Source: Chinchilla lanigera (Eukaryota; Chordata; Mammalia; Rodentia; Chinchillidae). Taken from it: a stretch of DNA of 64,000 nt. The notes under the pieces are model-generated. The model worked only from the letters and a program-made list of their open reading frames with translations. It ran no database searches and was not told the origin of the DNA. A program made the position numbers and the translations under genes. Each line of letters begins with the position of its first letter. Position 1 is the stretch's first letter. The DNA lies in the NCBI RefSeq assembly GCF_000276665.1, contig NW_004955423.1, positions 4,834,783-4,898,782 of the forward strand, in the 5' to 3' direction. Positions 47,001 through 60,304 of the stretch are shown piece by piece.

Positions 47001-47283
47001 TTATGCAAGGGCCTACTTAATGCACAGAATTCTTTCAACACACTGATACTCCTTACTGATCAGAGAGGAGAAAGCAACACACACTAACAATGACAATATA
47101 AAGACCGAATCAGATACTGAAATACAGTAAAATGTCACCAAAACCAGCAACTGCAGCATCAATAACAGTTGAAAAGAAGGGGGTAATGTAATATACAATG
47201 AACTGAAAAGTTAATCATCACTAAAGGTAAGATGTAATAATAATTTCAATAGTAGTGTTTAAATGAAAGAAGCACTTCAAACA

Positions 47284-47379
47284 TGAGGAACTTCTTAGGC
47301 CCTAAGAGCAAATCACAGAGCAATTAAGCTCTGTGAGGAACTTCTTAGGCCCTAAGAGCAAATCACAGAGCAATTAAGC
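47284..47379. repeat. Perfect 50-bp tandem duplication
   Basis: Two head-to-tail copies at period 50 (cttcttaggccctaagagca occurs at 47291 and 47341), identical over about 45 bp. No open frame runs through. Confidence 0.95.
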
Positions 47380-47399
47380 CATGAACACATGCTGCCTTA

Positions 47400-50300
47400 C
47401 TGTTTGTTTGCTTTAGTCCAGTTGTCAGTATTTCTCCTGATACAATTTCATATGAATTCTTGACCTCTGTTGAGATGACGTTAAAATCTATGGTTCACTC
47501 ACATTAATCTCCTCTCTCATTTGGTAAAAATTGCTCTAAAAATAGTCTTTTGGTAAAAAATAATCCCTTGGTAAAAGTTTCTTTGGCCAAATATCCACTC
47601 TCATCCCTCCAAAGTTGTGCCTTCTACAAAACCCTAGAACATGACCATAATTCATCCACATTTTTACTACTTTATTAAAAAAAAACACCATTTTTTCAGT
47701 TTTTGTGTTTCTCATTGGCATTTGAACCTTCACTAGAATTGCTGCAAAGTACACTCACTGTATACTGACATTTGAAGTCATGCTTTCCAACACACTGCCA
47801 TTCTTTCCCCATTACCTAGGCACAGAACTGCTTCCAACACTCACAGTGGCACTTTCAGCATTAAATTTCTCAGTACCAGTTTTTTCATTTGAGGACACAT
47901 GTACTTATTCCATAATATTGACAATGAGAGGTTAGCATGAGATCAGCTATTAAGACTTGGGAATCTCAATCTATTGATTCAGCTTTTCTTGCTAAATCTG
48001 TGATAGGCAACCCAAGGTCAATGTCCAAGATTCAGAGATGCAAAACCTTAGGGCAGCTAATACTTTCAGGTGCTCAGAAATACATATATATATCCTATAA
48101 CAGATATATATGATATATATGACATGATAACATATATATATATATATATGCTATAACAGAAAGTACCAAGTTTCCAACCTGCTTTTCCTAAGAATTATTT
48201 TTAGGAAAATTTATGAGTTGGCTCGACTCACCCCGATAAATATCTTCCAAATTTAAAAACAGTAAATCCCCTAATAAAATATCACATAAAGAAGAAGATA
48301 TTATGAATCTCTAATGGTGGCACAATAGAAAACCTAAGAGCTCATGTCAGTGTCTGATTACAAACTTTTCCAAGGTTAAGGGTAATGACAAGATGTCATA
48401 TGTGGGAAAAATGATTCCACTTGCTTGTGAGAACAAAGAAAAGTGAAAAATGGAGTTTACTGAGTAGCACTATTGAAATGTAGAGCTTACTGGTGACATC
48501 TGCATTATGATACGTTAGAATGGGAACGATGGTGCCTGACCAAATTTTTACAGCATGTGTCAGTAATCAAGGGAAGCTACTGCCAACCCAATCAGATTAT
48601 AACATTTGCTATAATTTACTGGTGTCTTGAAGGAACAGGCCTCATCTGCAGTGAGTTAGATTTCAAAGTCGATGCAAATATTCCCCAGTAATAAGGACAG
48701 GTGAGTTCTCTACTTATTACTTCTAATATAAATGCTCTGTTGTAATCTGCTTCATACCAATGACACCAGACTTGGGAATCAAAACATCATGCAGTCAACT
48801 CAAGCAACATTAACAATATCAAAGCCTGTAACAGGAAAAATCAACCATGTCTTCGTAGTTACCCTAAAGATCATTTAGTATAATAATTTCAAAGTAGTAA
48901 AAATTTGATTTTTGCTTTTCTTTTACCAAAAACACTGAAAAAATCTTAAACCAGTTATACCTAAGTTCCTTGTCTCTGCCATGGTTATCAGATTTCTCAT
49001 CTTACCTATGTCTCACTTATCTTCCATATAACCTCCGTTCATCTAGATCACATACTGTCTTCATTATTAAATAGTTATTTGGATGTTTGTGTTTGTCTAT
49101 TTTTTGGTATCAGTGATGTTGATATCCGGTTGTGCTGCCCTTAGTGATGATGTCTGTTTTAATTAGTTATCTTAACACAAAACAATTTTCTGTCCATTCT
49201 CACAGACCTTAAACCTCATATGTGTGTTCTTGTTTCACAAAACTTTTATCTGTATTTACATTTTCCTATGGCAGGAATGAAATTGGGTCCTTTGTCAGAA
49301 AACATAACTTGAAGTTTGAGGTATGACCTATAATCATGATAAATTGGCCAAAATTATTTTTTCTTGACTACATTTGCCTGTGGGCTACATATATTTATTT
49401 TTTCATAATGATATTATTGAGATAAAATAAGTGTCCCAAGAGCCACAGGGAACTATTTACTTGTTTCCTCCAAATGAAGAGAAGACTGTGGCTCTTGCAG
49501 ACACAGGGTGTGAAATTCTCATTAATTTATGGCAACTCTGAGTGTATTTGGGAGCCCAATTCAACTTTTGATGACTATGAGATTAAGATCACCAGAGTGA
49601 ATGAGTATTATTATATGCAAACGGTTGAAGACTATGCACTCTTGTAGGATAAAACCGACTTACCCTATACTTTGCCCTCACAGTAGGGGATGGACTTTCT
49701 ATTCTAAGACAAAGGACCTACCGTGTCCATGCATTTCTGAGGAGTGACACAGTCAGGAAAGACCCATTTAATGAGAGGCTCTGTGTGAAATAAAATATAA
49801 ACCTTTGCCATCCCCTATATGCTAAAAGAAGTACACATTTTTGGAGCTTTTTGGTAATTGACAAGATATCATTCCCTATTGAGTTCAAAGTCTGCAAACA
49901 CATATTGCTTTAAAAGATGGACCCACTTGCCAAAATGTTCCCCAAGTGGAAGCGTTTCAAAAGGCAAATATTTCACCATGCCAGGCAAAGCTCTGGGCAC
50001 TCCTTTACCAGGTATGCCAGTGAATTGAAATGACAGTTGTACAGCAAAGGGCATGAGCTGGTTCCCTGGAAAGAGCAACTAAGTATAAAATTGTCTCTGG
50101 GCTCTCGGTTACAGCTACCACAGAAAGCTAAAACTAGGTGCAGTCCTTACAGCAGTAGTTTATAGCAGTGCACAGTGTGTGTTGATACCACTGACCAAGA
50201 CATAGCCTATTGCCATGTAAACTATCATACTTGAAAAGGTTTAGGTGAATAGCTTATTTCACTGGTCTAGATCTGCTATAGCACTCATTCTTAGCCTAAC

Positions 50301-51060
50301 TACGTCACATTCATATTTACAACCACACAGTGTGCTCTTTAACAGCTTATTGACTGCCACACTGTGCACAGTGTTGGGCCCAAGTACTTACAAAATCACT
50401 TCACCATCCTAGGTGGTAGCCGCAGTGCCTACGATCACACAAGTGCAAGAGGCAGCGACCCCCACACCAGAAAACACTTGGTGTACAAATGGGTCACGCA
50501 GGGCTAGGCTGAGTGTCTTGACTGCTGCTGCAGCACAGTGTACTACCAGTGCTACCCATTTGAGAGAGGAGAAAGTCAGAGCAGCCAGTGGGCAGAACTC
50601 TGGATAGTACGACTGCTGGTAAATCTGGAGCCATGGCCACTGGTGCTTTGTTCTGACAACAGTGTGTGAAGGCCTCATGTTGTGGGTGGCACAATGGCAA
50701 GTGGAACCCTGGCCTGTATGGGAAAGATCTTCCTCAGGAGCTAGGATATAGCAACAAATGTGAGAACGGCTATTGACTATGTGTCATGTACCCACTTGAG
50801 TTAAGGCCATCATCACTGGAAATACAGAGGCAGTTGCTCAAAGTAGAAAATGTAAAGCTTGGCCATGCCCTCTGTGCTAAAAAGAAGTATACATTTTTGT
50901 GAGGCTCTTGGCTATTTGACATGAATTCATTAGCTCTGACCCAGGCAGTGAACCTTGCCCTGTGAGTACTTACAACATGTGAATGTAAAAGTGCTAAGAT
51001 AAGATGGACATAGCTAAGGGAATAGAAATGCCCCCAAATATAGTGACTTGGTGGTAACTA
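47400..51060. other. Long unassigned stretch
   Basis: No gene recognised. It contains a (TA)n tract at 48082-48155. Two related segments at about 49795-49870 and 50845-50930 (gctaaaagaagtacacattt against gctaaaaagaagtatacatt) suggest an internal diverged repeat or two relics of one element. 50100-50430 could be an old DNA transposon. Confidence 0.35.
48082..48155. repeat. TA-rich simple repeat
   Basis: ATATAT runs interrupted by cctataacag and gacatgataac. Confidence 0.9.
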
Positions 51061-51061
51061 T

Positions 51062-51510
51062 TATTAGGGCAAGAGAGACTCCATTTTTTCTGGTTTTAAC
51101 TTCATAATAAGAGAAGTCACTTAGAGTTTACTTAATGTGTAGTTGACACCCCCACACCCCAGCCCCCTTGGTTAGTTATCAACTTGCTTAAAAGCATAGC
51201 AAAGTCATAAAATGGGAACAGAACAAACAGGACAGATTGGGGATTAAGCTAAAGGTTAAACTACAATGGTCATTTGGAATTTGGCTGTCCTACCTTCTGA
51301 GAAAGATAAACTTTGTGGTAATTATGTGACATTCTTGTGAGAGTCCCAAAGAAAAGTAATGGTTACTATGGAAACCTAAAGTGTATTTAAACAGAAAATG
51401 AGACCCAGAGTGGTGCAGACATATTCTCTGGTTGTTGGTTAGAGATGGTCCAACAACTGGCTCCAATAAAGCTTTGTTCATTCCTGCATTTTTGGTTTTC
51501 TTGTGAGTGC
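51062..51510 (+). mobile_element. ERV solo LTR, forward orientation
   Basis: Sense counterpart of the LTR at 1-432: ttagggcaagagagactcca at the start, gtcataaaatgggaacagaa, ggtcatttggaatttggctg, and caataaagctttgttcattc at the end. No proviral genes flank it. Confidence 0.75.
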
Positions 51511-51865
51511 CCTACTTGTTGAACTTGCTTGTCCTCACACTGTGAGCCAATGACAAGTGTATTTATACCTCTGGCCCTGGTGTTTGACCCATATATAAGG
51601 ATAGATACAAATATTCTTTCAATCAATTCAAGACTGAGAGATTGATCATATTAGCTTTTTCCAAAAAAGAAAGAGTGTATGTAAACACACTTTAACTCAT
51701 GTTCATACAGCTACTACTCTTTGTAAGCCTCTTCTAGTGAGAAAACTATCCAAACTGTCAATTTAAATGGTCTTGAAAAGCTAAGTGTTATATATGAATA
51801 ACTGTACCACATTGATAGTAACTGAGGCATCCATTTCATAGCACATGGATACTGAGGGTTGGCAG

Positions 51866-51908
51866 AAAGAAGGAAAGAAAGGAAGGAAGGAAAGAAGAAA
51901 GAAAAAAA
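51866..51908. repeat. GA-rich microsatellite
   Basis: Imperfect GAAG/GGAA repeat. Confidence 0.9.
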
Positions 51909-51919
51909 ATGTTCTTTGG

Positions 51920-52165
51920 ACTGGGAAGCCTCAGTGAGTTGCCTGAGAACCCAGGCAGAACCCAGGCAGAACCCTGTATCCACCCCTGCCACCATTTCAG
52001 GAAGGTGCCTTGGCCTCAAGAGGCATCAGTGAGCTGTCTGGGACCCTGGCAACCCTTCCTGTACCTCTTGCTGCCATCGCAGGAAAGATCTGGGTTCAGG
52101 AAGCCTTGGTTGACTTTCTGGGGTCCCAAAACCCAGCACCCCACCTCCTGCTGCAATTGCATGAA
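51920..52165 (+). repeat. Three diverged ~80-bp tandem units
   Basis: The order aagcctcagtgagttgcctg, ccaccatttcaggaagg; aggcatcagtgagctgtctg, tgccatcgcaggaaag; aagccttggttgactttctg, ctgcaattgcatgaatg repeats at roughly 80-90 bp. It may be L1 5'UTR monomers or an old minisatellite. A smaller duplicate (aacccaggcag twice) sits at 51947-51970. Confidence 0.55.
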
Positions 52166-52329
52166 TGACCCTGAATCTCTGAAAACCTAGAGAGATTTGA
52201 AAATGACAAAAACAAGAAGAAAAATACAATCCCAGTCCACCAACCCACCAAGATCAAAATTGGTCAAGAAAATCCTTTCAATAAGCCACAAACATCAGCA
52301 ATACACCTATCCCAACTATCCTTGTATAT

Positions 52330-55300
52330 ACATATAACTTTTGGTTTTCATTTTAAAGAGGAGAAAAAAACACAATAACAAAAACAAATACATAAACAAA
52401 ACAGCATAGAGAGCAATAAAAATAATACAGAATTTCAAGACAAGGTGGTAGGATATTAACAATGGTTGTTTTATTACATGATGTTATCTTCAAAGTGGTT
52501 GTTCAGATAAGATATAGGCATGTAAGACTGATCAAACAATTAAGCATTAACTGTTCTTTTAAATAAACCAACAGAAATTAGTAGTACAATTATCTTAGCT
52601 ATCCTATGTACACATAACATATTTTATTCTCTTTCTTCTTTCTTTTTCCTCTCCCCTCCTTCACCCCAGTTGCTCTTTTCAATTTCAGCAGTTTCTTTCC
52701 CTTTCACAGTACGTATGGTACCTTTCAGATTTTATTTACTCTTTAAGGTTCTTATACTAGGGAGGAAATATGATATTTACACATGTGAGTGTGATTTATT
52801 TCACTTATGAGTATGGTCTCTACTTGCATGTATTTACCTACAAGTGCTTCTAGTCTATCTTTCTTTATAGCTGAGTAATACTCCATTGCATAAAAATACC
52901 ACAACTTTTTTATCCATTCCTCAGTTGATGGATATTTGGGTTGTTTCCAAGATTTAGCTATAACAAATGTGGTGCTATAAACATGGGTGGATATATATTC
53001 CTGTGGTATGATGTTTTGAGTTCTTCTGTAAAAATACCCAGAAGGGGAATAGCTGGGTTGATTGGGACCTTTAATCTCAGATTACTGAGGAATCTCCAGA
53101 CTGAATTCCACAGTAGTTGTACCAGTCTACACTCCCACCAATAGTGGAGAAGAGTTCCTTTATCCCAGAGCCCCTTCAGCATTTGTTATTGGCTGATTTC
53201 TTGATGACAGCCATTCTTTCTGTTCTCAGATGGAATCTCAGTGTTGTTTCAATTGGCATTTCTCAAATAACTAATGATGCTGAATATTTTTTCATGTATT
53301 CATTTTCCATTTGTATTTCTATATCTGATAGGTGTGTGCCCATCTCAGATGCCCATTTTTTATTGTGTCTTTGAATTTTGGAGGCCTGATTTTTAAAAAT
53401 CCTTTATATGTTCTCGACAGGAGCCCTTTGGCTCAGGGACATTTGGCTAAATTTTTTTCCCAATTCATGCATTTGCTTTTCATCCTGTTGGTGATTTCTT
53501 TTGATGTGCAAAACTTTTCAATAAGATGAGATCCAATTTGTTGATTCTTTGAAGTATTTCCCATGCAGTTTGGTTCTTGTTTATGAGCTCTCTGCCTACC
53601 CCTATGGCTTCAAGACTTCCACCTCCTTTCTCTTTCAGTAGATCTCATGTTTCTGTTTTAATATTTAGATCTTTAAGCCATTTTGACTTTGTTTTGGTGC
53701 ATGGTGAAAAGTATGGGTCTACTTTTAATCTTTAGCATGTGGAAAGCCAGTTTTTCCAGCACTATTTATTAAAGAAGCTATCTTTCTTCTGGTGAACATA
53801 TTTGGCCCCTTTGTCAAAGGAAAGATAGATGAGTGTATTTGTAGTTGTATCTGCATCTTGTAGTCTGTTACACTGACCTCTGTTTTTCTGCCAATACCAT
53901 GCTGATTTTATCACAATAGCTTTGAAGTATAATTTCAAGTCAGAGATTGTGATACCTCCTGCCTTGTCTTTGTTGTCCAAGGATTTCTTTTGCTATTCTG
54001 GGTCTCTTCTGGTTCCAGATGAATTTTAGGGATATTTTCTTTAGATTTGTGAGGTATACCAATGGTATTTTCATTGGAATTGCATAGACTCTGAATAACA
54101 ATTTTAGGAGTATGGTCAGTTTCACAATGTTGATTCTTCTTATCCATGAGCAAGGAATATCTTTCCAATTTTGAAATCCTTTTTGATTTCTTTTTTCAGG
54201 GTACTGCAATTTTCACTGTATAGATCTTTTAATTCTTTTCACAGATTGATTCCTAATTATTTCAACTTTTTGGATTCTGTTGTGAAACATACGGGTTCCC
54301 TTATTCCTCTCTCAGTATGTTTGTTGTTTGGATATAGGAATGCTATTGATTTTTGAGTGTTGACTTTGTATTCAGCTATGCTACCGAATTTGGTTATTAA
54401 ATCTATAAGCATTTTGGTGGAGTTTTGGGGGTCTTCTATGTAGAGTATCATGTCATCTGATAATAATGATAATTTTACTTCTTCCTTTCGTATCCTTATT
54501 CCTTTTACTTCTCTCTCCTGTCTAATTGCTCTGGTTTGTTTTTCCAAAACTATGTTGAAAAGGAGTCGTGACAGTGGGCATCCTTGTCTTCTTCCTGATT
54601 TTAATGTGAGAGCTTTCAGTTTTTGTCCATTTGGTATGATGTTGGCAGTTGGTTTGTCATAGATGGCTTTGATCAGCTTGAGGTAAAGTCCATCTGTGCC
54701 AATTTTCTGTAGAGTTTTTATCATGAATAACTGTTGGACTTTATTAAAACCTTTTTCTGCATTTATTGAGATGATCATGTGATTCTTATGTTTGGCTCAG
54801 TTGATATGGTGTATTACCATTATTGATTTGCATATACTGAGCCATCCCTGCATTCCTGCGATGATTCCCACATGGTCATGGTGTATTTTTTTTTTTTTTT
54901 TTGATGATTTGCTGCATTCTATTAGCTAGTATATTTCTTGAGAATTTCTGTGTCTCTGTTTCATTAGGGAGATTGGCCTGTGGTTCTCTTTTTTTGGTTG
55001 GGTCTTTTTCTGGTTTTGGTATCAGGGTAATCCTTGCCTCCAGGAATTATTTGGGAGAATTGCTTCCCTTGTTATTTCTTTGAAGAGTCTGGGAAGAATT
55101 AGTATTATATCTTCTCTAAATTTCTTGTGAAATTCAGCTGTGAACCCATCAGGACCTGGGCTTTTCTTTGTTGGTAAGTTTTTTTTTTTTAAATTACATT
55201 TTCAATTTCATTGGTTGATATTGGATTATTCAAGATTTTTATATCTTCTTGATTCAGCTTTGGTAATTCGTATATAGCTAGGAATCTGTCCATGTAGTCT

Positions 55301-56215
55301 GTGTTTTTCATTCTATGAGAGTAAAGATTTTCAAAGTAGGTAGTGATGATCTGAATTTCTACAGGATCTGCAGTGATTTCACCCCTTTCATTTCTCATTG
55401 CCTTTATTTGAACTTTTCTCTCCTTTTTTGATAATGTTAGCTAGGGGTTTATCAATTTTATTTATTCTTTAAAGAACCAACTCTTTGATTTATTTAATTC
55501 TTTGTATAATTTTCTTGGTTTCAATTGCATTAATTTCTGCTCTGCTCTTTTAATATCCTCCTTTCTTCAGGCTTTGGGCTTAACTCGCTCTTCTTTTTCT
55601 AGAAGTTTGAGGTGCATCAAAGGTTGTTTATTTGTGTTCATTCTGTTTTCCTGACGTGGGAATTCACTGCTATATATTTCCATCTGAGGCCTGCTTTCAC
55701 TGCATCTCCACAGGTTCAAGTAGTTTGTATCTGCATTTTTGTTTGATTATAAATATTGCTTAATTTCTTCTTTAATTTCTTGTGTGACCCATTGGTTGTT
55801 CAGGAGGATGTTATTTATTTTCCATGTGTTTATGGAATTTTTGTGACTTCTTTTATCAGTAATTTCCAATTTCATTGCACTATTCTCTGATAGTATGCAT
55901 AGGATAATTTCAATCCTTTTGCATTTACTTAAGCAGGTTTTATGTGGTCTATTTCAGAGAATGTCCCATGTGCAGCTGAAAAGAATGTGTCTTCAATGTT
56001 GTTGGGTGGAATACTCTGTGAAGGTCTACTAAATCTATTTGTTTACACGTTTGGTTTAGTTTTGTTATTTCTATGCTGATTTTTTGTCTAGTCAATTTAT
56101 CTCTTTGTGACAACGGGGTATTAAAATCCCCTGATACAATTGTGTTATTTGATTTTTCATATCGTTAATATTTGCGTTATATAACTGAGTGCGCCTGTAT
56201 TTGTTGTGTGACAAT
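52330..56215 (-). mobile_element. Long LINE-1, antisense (3'UTR through ORF2 endonuclease region)
   Basis: Read on the minus strand the order is endonuclease-like region (about 56180-55600), reverse transcriptase (about 54780-54200), C-terminal region and 3'UTR (52330-52700). ORF1 and the 5'UTR are missing, so it is 5'-truncated, as most L1 insertions are. The 3'UTR block is the same family as fragments at 23.6 and 30.1-30.6 kb. Several stops break ORF2. Confidence 0.9.
54257..54778 (-). pseudogene. L1 ORF2 reverse-transcriptase fragment
   Basis: A 173-codon open stretch covers RT fingers and palm: [34 protein letters not shown], then the catalytic box [12 protein letters not shown] and [13 protein letters not shown]1 RT usually has A before the DD pair of its catalytic box; here S replaces it. 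The stop at the end and breaks upstream and downstream show the ORF2 is dead. L1 RT copies RNA at nicked target DNA in the nucleus. Confidence 0.9.
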
Positions 56216-56812
56216 ATTAGACTAGAGAGCATGCTGTGGTAAAGGAGCATCCATAGATAGCACTTGTTTGTTACTGACCAAGGAGTACAACATCAATATT
56301 CTTGAGAAAAATTATTCTGACAGAGAGTGGTTTGCAATAGAATGACATATGAAAGCAGGTTTCCCTGGTTTCATATATAGCAAGAGACATACGTTCACGA
56401 TCTGTGTTGTGGCATATTGTGAACTTTATTTTGTACATACAAAAAGCAACAATATTAACTCCTGATTTCTAAATTTTTATAAATATAAATGAATTCGGGT
56501 ATGTAACCTATGTTACAGAGTGCAGCACAGCATATACTCTCAGTGTTTAGGCATTGGCTGCATTTTATTTTTTTCATGAAGTAAATCTTTGGACTGGTCA
56601 TATTTACTATTTCATTATTACCATCATCAGAGATTATGATAGAAGAGGCCCATAGAGTCTGCTAATGCTCTCCTACATTTTCTACCACAGAAAAGAAAAA
56701 TACCAAAGCCCACTAGCCCTCTGTTGTTAAACATGCTTTGGTTAACCCTGGAGCAGAGAGTAATTTGTGATCCCTTTTCTGATAAACAAATCTGTGACAT
56801 TTATAGATTATC
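56216..56812. other. Unassigned sequence upstream of GBP exon relic
   Basis: No interferon-response element or exon 1 of a GBP was recognised. It might contain the intron 1 end. Confidence 0.35.
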
Positions 56813-56961
56813 ATGGCATCTGTAGATTATCATTATGCTGGTACCACAGTGTCTGGTGGAAAACAAGAATGAGCAGCTGTTGGTGAACCGCAAAGCCTGT
56901 TGTACTTGTGGCTATCATAGGACCTTATCATGTGGGAAAATTCTACCTGATGAACCACCAG
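56813..56961 (+). pseudogene. GBP first coding exon relic, plus strand
   Basis: ATGGCATC at 56813 is followed, after a small frame slip, by LVPQCLVENKNEQLLVNRKA. After a deletion of the 'LKIL..IsqP' segment, PVVLVAIIGPYHVGKFYLM follows. This is a GBP4/5/6-like N-terminus and P-loop. The loop is damaged: the arginine-finger position is His and the Ser after the catalytic Lys is Phe. A donor-like CAGGTACATG follows. With relics of exons 7, 10 and 11 at 60.7, 61.2 and 62.4 kb in the same orientation, it marks a plus-strand GBP pseudogene about 5.7 kb long. Confidence 0.8.
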
Positions 56962-57447
56962 GTACATGAAAACCGTGGTGAGTGAGGCCCTGTGGCAGAG
57001 CTGCTTATATTACTCCAGTGGTTGTGCTTCCCTGGGGTCACATGGGGAGATTCCAGATCCCTTGTCAAACAAACCTAATTCTAATTCTCACCAGCAAAAT
57101 TACAGATTTATATCTATTATTTCAGCTTTTTTATAAAAGGAAAATGCATCATTTAATAGCTCCTTAAGCACTGAGCTCTTTCAGTGATCCTTGCATATTG
57201 TATTTTGCTTCTTAGTGCATTATTCTTATTAAGTAGCTAATGTGCCTGGATGGGGACTATCTTTACACTCTTCATTAATTATTGTTATTCTCTTATTATA
57301 TTTATATGAAATTTTCTTTGTTTTTCAATAAAAAATACTTTTCCTGGACTCTGTATCCAATTATGACTACACATTTTTTTTTTTTTTTTTTATCTGAATT
57401 TCTTTTTTCCTCTTCTCTTCTTACCAGCCCTGTTTCAATTGTCTATT
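56962..57447. other. Intronic sequence of plus-strand GBP pseudogene
   Basis: No exon 3 was recognised here. Confidence 0.35.
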
Positions 57448-57451
57448 TGGT

Positions 57452-57552
57452 CTTTTTTTTTTTTTTTTTTTTTTTTGGTACTGGGAATTGAACTCAGGAC
57501 CTTGTGCTTGCCAGGCAGGCGCTTATGCCACTGAGCTATATCCCTAGCCTCT
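57452..57552 (-). repeat. tRNA-derived ID-like SINE
   Basis: T-run, then tggtactgggaattgaactc, cttgtgcttgccaggcagg, gagctatatccctagcc. Confidence 0.9.
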
Positions 57553-57571
57553 AGGTAAAACTCTCTTTTCT

Positions 57572-57650
57572 TGTTTGGTACCTGGAATTGAACTCATGAC
57601 CTCAGGCTTGCAAGGCAGGTGCTATGCCACTGAGCTATATCCCCGGCCCT
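57572..57650 (-). repeat. tRNA-derived ID-like SINE, second in tandem
   Basis: Follows the previous SINE: tggtacctggaattgaactc, ggcttgcaaggcaggtgc, gagctatatccccggccc. The flank tctatttggtctt occurs both before (57439) and after (57651) the pair, an apparent target-site duplication around both. Confidence 0.9.
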
Positions 57651-60300
57651 GTCTATTTGGTCTTAAACCCCACCATTCCATTATTCTACCTTGCTAAACT
57701 TATTAATGACTCAAATTTTTTCTGATTATGTTTTAATTTTTTAATTTAGTTTTTTAATTCTCTTGTCGGCATTATTATTTGTAAAAGCGTTTCCTTCCCT
57801 GTCTTTAGCATAGCATACTCCACCTCACTTTTTCCTATTGTTTTGATTCCTCAGCGCCCTCTGTAGTCCCAATTTGGTTCAGTTCATCTGCCTTGGAAAT
57901 TCTTCCAGAACTTGGACATGGGATATTTGCTTTCTCTGATTTATAGCCATGAAAAGTGATTTCATTACAAAATTTTAAATTCTACTATAATTCTGATAAC
58001 GGTTTAATTGATGTTTATACCCTTCATATCACTTTTGAAATTCTGGCTCAAAAGTGAAATGAAAACCTGATTCTTGTTTACATTTTGAAAGTTGTCAACA
58101 TAAAGTTATCACATTTACAACAAAAGTCTTGACCCATCCCTACTCCTAAACTCCAAAGAAAGCAATCACAATAATCCAACACAACACAACACAAAGCAAA
58201 ACAACACAAAACAAAATCAAATATCCCGTAGCTTCTCACTTATCTCTTCAACATGTACCACAACCTCCCAGCCTCAACTCCAAACCTCATATCCTCACTG
58301 TCTTGCCTGCATTCTTTGTGTGCACCAGGCCTCTTATTTCTTTCCATAAACATAGAGCTCAAGTATGTCTCTTTTCCCAGTTCTGTTTTGTGATCCTAGG
58401 CTAAGCCACCCTCATGCTTTGCCTGAAATACTTATTTTTGTCTGTCTTCCTGCTGCCACCTTGACTTTGTATAAGCAACTGCTTTAAAATGACCAGTGAA
58501 CTCTCTATGGGGGTGTTTTATTATCATTTTTATATTGACATCAGACTGCCCTTTCTGGGAAATTGAACCATAGTGTAGTCTTTCTAAATGCTCCAAATGT
58601 GGAGTTTCCTTTCTTCAATTCTGACTGTGCTACAGCAAGAGTATTCTAATTCTTATTCTTGCCAATTGCAAGGCATTTCCTCTCTCTTGGTATGTGCATT
58701 TGTGATTTTTCTGAGTGTAATACTTTCCAGTTTCTCAAAAAATTAACTATGTTTCAAGAGTCTATTCAGATGTTGATCTCTAAGAGGTCTTTCCTGATCA
58801 TTTTGTCTCATGTTGGTCTTCCACTTAAACTTAAGACAACATGAAGATATATCTTTAAATATAAATATTTGCTCATTATTCATCATCTCATACTAAAATA
58901 TAATTTTATAGAGTAAGAAACCATATGTGACTTCTTTGTTGTCAAGCTTCTAACAATAAGAACAACGTATAACATATATTAAGTGCACAATAGATGCTTC
59001 TTTACTTAAATAAAAGAAAAACAAATCAGAATATTTTTACTTAACCTCATTGTTATTTTATGTATGTTTCTTTTGTATCTCATTGTTGCCTTTAGCTAGA
59101 TTTCATGAAATTTCTGATTGGAATACATATGTTGAAGTTGCAGAATACTGGAGACCTTAGTGTGTCCAAATTGTACAATGTCCATTAAAATGTTTCAATG
59201 TAAAATGTGTTTAGTCTTGGAAATACTAAAACACATCATGAAAAGATGCAGGAATACTTTCTGAGTCTCAGGTGAGAAAACAAGAATGTAGAAGCAGCAT
59301 GAACTACCTATAAACACTTCTACTCTGCTCCCAGACTTGGTCCTTTCCCATCAACATGGAAAAAATTAGCAAAAAATGTGATATTAATGTTCCTTTTAGA
59401 AAATTCCTAGCTACTGCTGAGATTCCTTAAATTAGATGTGATTTACAGTGAAGTCAAAACAATTGGAAATATAATGCAGACACATCCTTTTAGGTTATCT
59501 TATAGAAGTATACGTTTTTATCCATTCTTTTATTTCCATATTCTTACCCATCAGCATCAGACTACACCTGGCTGACCCACAAACTGCTTATGCATAACAG
59601 AGTGTTAGCAATTAGATCCTAAATTCCAGGAACAATCAAAAACTTACCAATGCAAGGAAAAAATCCCTCAGGGAAGGATTCTAGGCGACTGAGAAAAGTG
59701 AGTCTCTCTGCAAATCATATTTCTGCATGACCTAATATGTATTCCATATTTAATTATACTATACATTTTTCAGTAGTTTTGTTTCTTTCTAAATTGAAAT
59801 GTGTATTTAACAATATTCACATACCACATGGAAATGTATATGTTCATGTCACAGGATTTACAATTTCTAAAACCTCAAATATTGTTGCTGACATAGGAGT
59901 TGCCAGTTACATGAAGGGTCCCATATTTGATAAAATATCACTGGGTATAAGAATATAATATATTGTAATTTTAGAGGAATTCCTATTACAGGAGTGATTT
60001 TCCCAAGAAACCTACTTGAGCTTTAAACCAGCATGAAAAACATTAGCCTAAGAGTTCCTCAAAATCCTTTGAAAACTTAATAATAAGAAATAAACATTGT
60101 CTGTATGACACTGCTATTTTTTTCTTAATATACTTTCTTGTGAAATACTTCTCTTGACAATCCTAAAGAACTTAGAAGAAGGTAAATATTTAATGTTTTT
60201 AGTTATGGCCTAGAGAAAAAAGTAAATATGAAAATGTAGGGGTTGAAAGAAAACAGTGCCATGTGTTTATCTTGGTCCTCTGGGAATGGTATTATAAAAT
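57651..60300. other. Unassigned, AT-rich intronic sequence
   Basis: No GBP exons 3-6 were recognised. An L2-like patch (ctaagaggtctttcctgatc near 58780) is possible. A short AACAC repeat lies near 58180-58215. Confidence 0.35.
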
Positions 60301-60304
60301 AATA

